DNA of 15,575 bases, from NCBI GenBank assembly GCA_043742865.1, contig JAYTXR010000036.1, positions 1 through 15,575 of the forward strand. The letters are read 5' to 3'. Position numbers and translations under genes: made by a program. Under the pieces are notes generated by a model. That model made no database searches. It was not told the origin of the DNA and worked only from the letters and a program-made list of their open reading frames with translations. This stretch comes from PALSA-911 sp043742865 (GTDB lineage: Bacteria; Pseudomonadota; Alphaproteobacteria; Acetobacterales; Acetobacteraceae). Of the stretch, positions 13,775-15,575 are shown in pieces (positions within the stretch are counted from its first letter, which is position 1; every line of letters begins with the position of its first letter).

Positions 13775-15373
13775 TTGCGCGATTTCCAGCTGCCGGGCCG
13801 CAGCCCGGTCTATGCCACCAACGGCATGGCCGCCACCTCGATGCCGGCGGCGACCTTGACCGCGCTTGACGTGCTGCGCGCCGGCGGCAATGCGCTGGAC
13901 GCCGCGGTGGCCGCTGCCGCCGTGCTCGGGGTGATCGAGCCGCAATCCACCGGCATAGGGGGCGATTGTTTTTGTCTGTATGCCCCCTCGGGCAGCGGCA
14001 AGGTGATCGCCCTGAACGGCTCCGGCCGCGCCGCTGCCGGCTATTCGATTGACTGGTTCGAAAGCCAGGGTATTGCCGCAATTGAGAACACCTCCGCGCA
14101 TTCGGTCACCATTCCCGGCGCGGTAAATGCCTGGGAGACGCTGCTTGCCGCGCATGGCACGAAGGGGTTGGGAGAGCTTTTGCAGCCCGCCATCCACTTT
14201 GCCGCCGAGGGCTGGCCGGTGCATTCCAAGGTCTCCTGGGACTGGAAGCGCAACGAAGAAAAATTGCGGAAAAATGCCGCGCACGACTTTCTGCCCGGCG
14301 GCCAGGCGCCGGCGGAAGGCGATTTGTTCGTCCAGCCGAAGCTCGCCGACACGCTGCGCGCCATCGCCGCGCGCGGCGCCGAGGCGTTTTACCAAGGCCC
14401 GATCGCCGCCGATATGGTCGCCGCCCTGCGCAGCCGCGGCGGGCTGCAGACCGAGGCCGATTTTGCCGCCGGCCTGACCAACGCGCAGTTCGTCACCCCG
14501 ATCAGCATTCCCTGGCGCGGGTACGAGGTGTTCCAGTGCCCGCCGAACGGTTCGGGCCTACTGGTGCTGATGATGATGGGCATTCTGGGCGGCCTCGCCA
14601 CGCCAGCCGGAGGCCCGCTATCGGCCAGGCGTCTGCATCGGCATATCGAGGCGGCCCGCCTGGTCTACCGCGACCGCGACGCGTTCCTCGCCGATCCCAC
14701 CGAGGTCGACGTGCCGGTGGATCGGCTGACCAGCGGCCAGTATTTGGGGGCGATGCGCGCCCTGATCGACGACGCCCGCGCAATGGCGCATCTGCCCGCG
14801 GCAGGCGAGGCGATGCTGCCGGTGCATGCCGACACGGTCTACCTGACGGTCGTTGACCGCGACGGCAACGCCTGCAGCTTCATCAACTCGCTATTCCAGT
14901 CCTTCGGCTCCGCCATTCTGGCCGAGAAATCCGGCGTGATGCTGCAAAACCGAGGTTTCGGCTTCCGGGTCGAGCGGGGCCATCCCAACTGCATCGCGCC
15001 GAACAAGCGACCGATGCACACGATCATTCCGGGCATGCTGATGAAGGACGGCCAGGCGGTGATGCCCTACGGTGTCATGGGCGGGCATTTCCAGCCGATG
15101 GGCCAGAGCCTGTTCCTGACCAACCTGCTGGAGTTCGGCCTCGACATCCAGCAGGCGATCGATCTGCCGCGGCTGTTTCCTTACATGGGCAAGCTCCAGG
15201 TGGAACGCGGCATCCCCGCCGACATCGTGCGCGAGTTGTCGCGCCTGGGCCACGCGATCGAGGCCATCGAAACCCCGCATGGCGGCGGCCAGGCGATCTG
15301 GATCGACCGCCAGCGCGGCCTTCTGGTCGCGGGCTCCGAACCGCGCAAGGATGGATTGGCTTTGGGGTATTGA
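13775..15373 (+). CDS. Gamma-glutamyltransferase-family Ntn-hydrolase, leaderless
   Basis: This 532-residue Ntn-hydrolase proenzyme resembles GGT and cephalosporin-acylase-like proteins, but has no signal peptide (MRDFQLPGRSPVYATNGMAA), so it probably acts in the cytosol. Conserved segments: LDVLRAGGNALDAAVAAAAV (31-50), EPQSTGIGGDCF (55-66), VTIPGAVNAW (111-120), LADTLRAIA (190-198), the predicted self-cleavage nucleophile Thr354 in HADTVYLTVVDRDGN, MLQNRGFGF (389-397) and YGVMGGHFQPMG (432-443). It differs from classical GGT: DGRETAP is replaced by NGSGRAAAG, and the SxGG loop by VMGGHFQ, so glutathione may not be the substrate. The start is TTG 13775, strongly supported by GGGAG seven bases upstream. 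An amidase gene follows after 22 bases, suggesting a joint amide- or peptide-degrading role. Confidence 0.92.
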   Translation: MRDFQLPGRSPVYATNGMAATSMPAATLTALDVLRAGGNALDAAVAAAAVLGVIEPQSTGIGGDCFCLYAPSGSGKVIALNGSGRAAAGYSIDWFESQGIAAIENTSAHSVTIPGAVNAWETLLAAHGTKGLGELLQPAIHFAAEGWPVHSKVSWDWKRNEEKLRKNAAHDFLPGGQAPAEGDLFVQPKLADTLRAIAARGAEAFYQGPIAADMVAALRSRGGLQTEADFAAGLTNAQFVTPISIPWRGYEVFQCPPNGSGLLVLMMMGILGGLATPAGGPLSARRLHRHIEAARLVYRDRDAFLADPTEVDVPVDRLTSGQYLGAMRALIDDARAMAHLPAAGEAMLPVHADTVYLTVVDRDGNACSFINSLFQSFGSAILAEKSGVMLQNRGFGFRVERGHPNCIAPNKRPMHTIIPGMLMKDGQAVMPYGVMGGHFQPMGQSLFLTNLLEFGLDIQQAIDLPRLFPYMGKLQVERGIPADIVRELSRLGHAIEAIETPHGGGQAIWIDRQRGLLVAGSEPRKDGLALGY

Positions 15374-15395
15374 TTTTTTATAGCGGAGCGCGACC

Positions 15396-15575
15396 ATGAC
15401 CGAACCCTGCGACCTCACCGCCGTCGACGCGCGCTTCCTGATCGGCGTCAAGAAGCTAGCCCCGTCCGAGCTGCTCGAAAGCTGTATCGCGCGGATCGAG
15501 TCCGTCGATCCCGCCGTGAACGCCATCCCCGAGCGGGATTTCGCTGCGGCCCGCGCGGCGGCGAAGCGCGCCGAT
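15396..15575 (+). CDS. Amidase signature family enzyme (partial, N-terminus)
   Basis: The first 60 codons of a protein cut by the right edge. The translation (MTEPCDLTAVDARFLIGVKK, then LAPSELLESCIARIESVDPA and VNAIPERDFAAARAAAKRAD) has the typical start of amidase-signature hydrolases: an L-x-P-x-E-L-L helix, I-x-x-x-(D/N)-P-x-x-N-A, then an A-rich helix ending A-x-x-A-D. The Ser-cisSer-Lys triad lies beyond the window, so activity and subfamily (amidase or GatA) cannot be settled. GGAG lies eight bases before the ATG. It is 22 bases downstream of the leaderless GGT-family gene and probably co-transcribed. Confidence 0.8.
   Translation, partial: MTEPCDLTAVDARFLIGVKKLAPSELLESCIARIESVDPAVNAIPERDFAAARAAAKRAD

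Noticed and set aside
13634..14395. Upstream extension of the csaA frame giving a 367-residue protein
   Set aside because: The extension is antisense to the second GGT-family gene and low in complexity; a GTG with a strong ribosome site at 13633 gives the normal CsaA length.
15370..15382. T-run after the second GGT-family gene as a terminator
   Set aside because: No hairpin precedes the T-run, and the amidase gene with a good ribosome site follows at once.

Overview
The window looks like a stretch of a GC-rich (roughly 65% by eye) alphaproteobacterial chromosome. The protein families, their sequence style and the codon use fit Rhodospirillales, plausibly Acetobacteraceae, but no rRNA or other phylogenetic marker is present, so this is inference. 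Genes are tightly packed, with several start/stop overlaps. I see no tRNA, rRNA, CRISPR array, transposase or prophage gene. Most of the window is housekeeping or transport; the less ordinary parts are one AT-rich patch followed by a divergent sulfotransferase-like gene, and several small structures between genes.

Layout. (1) 1-728, minus: the start of a hydroxypyruvate isomerase-type (Hyi/OtnI) sugar-acid isomerase, cut by the window edge. (2) 1015-6117, plus: a YdiK-like AI-2E-family membrane protein, then a complete peptide/nickel-class ABC transporter core (two permeases, two ATPases) and a 54-residue single-TM protein whose start overlaps the last ATPase's stop. No substrate-binding protein is encoded here. 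A perfect 19-bp hairpin sits exactly between the permease pair and the ATPase pair. (3) 6130-7845, minus: a secreted gamma-glutamyltransferase, convergent with the transporter operon. (4) 7915-8310, plus: a YraN/UPF0102 nuclease-fold protein, convergent with comM (8330-9835, minus). (5) 9836-10040: a divergent control region with a 12-bp palindrome and a 15-codon Arg/Pro-rich leader ORF whose stop overlaps the start of a CNNM/CBS (CorC/HlyC) protein (10041-11339). (6) 11340-12694: an AT-rich gap with a recognisable sigma70-type promoter, then a sulfotransferase-fold protein with a degenerate phosphosulfate loop. (7) 13633-12706, minus: csaA and gpt in tandem; gpt carries a C-terminal tail built from three 24-bp tandem repeats. 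(8) 13775 to the right edge, plus: a second, leaderless gamma-glutamyltransferase-family protein followed by the start of an amidase-signature enzyme.

How the parts may work together. A periplasmic gamma-glutamyltransferase beside a dipeptide-class importer suggests salvage of glutathione or other gamma-glutamyl peptides: hydrolysis outside, uptake of the freed peptide. The cytosolic Ntn-hydrolase and amidase pair at the right edge looks like a separate amide-degrading unit. CsaA (tRNA-binding/chaperone-like) and Gpt (purine salvage) form a small housekeeping operon. I do not see a clearly undescribed multi-gene system. The best candidates for something new are small: the leader ORF before the CorC-type gene, the transporter-coupled 54-residue membrane protein, and the sulfotransferase-like protein with its damaged active site.
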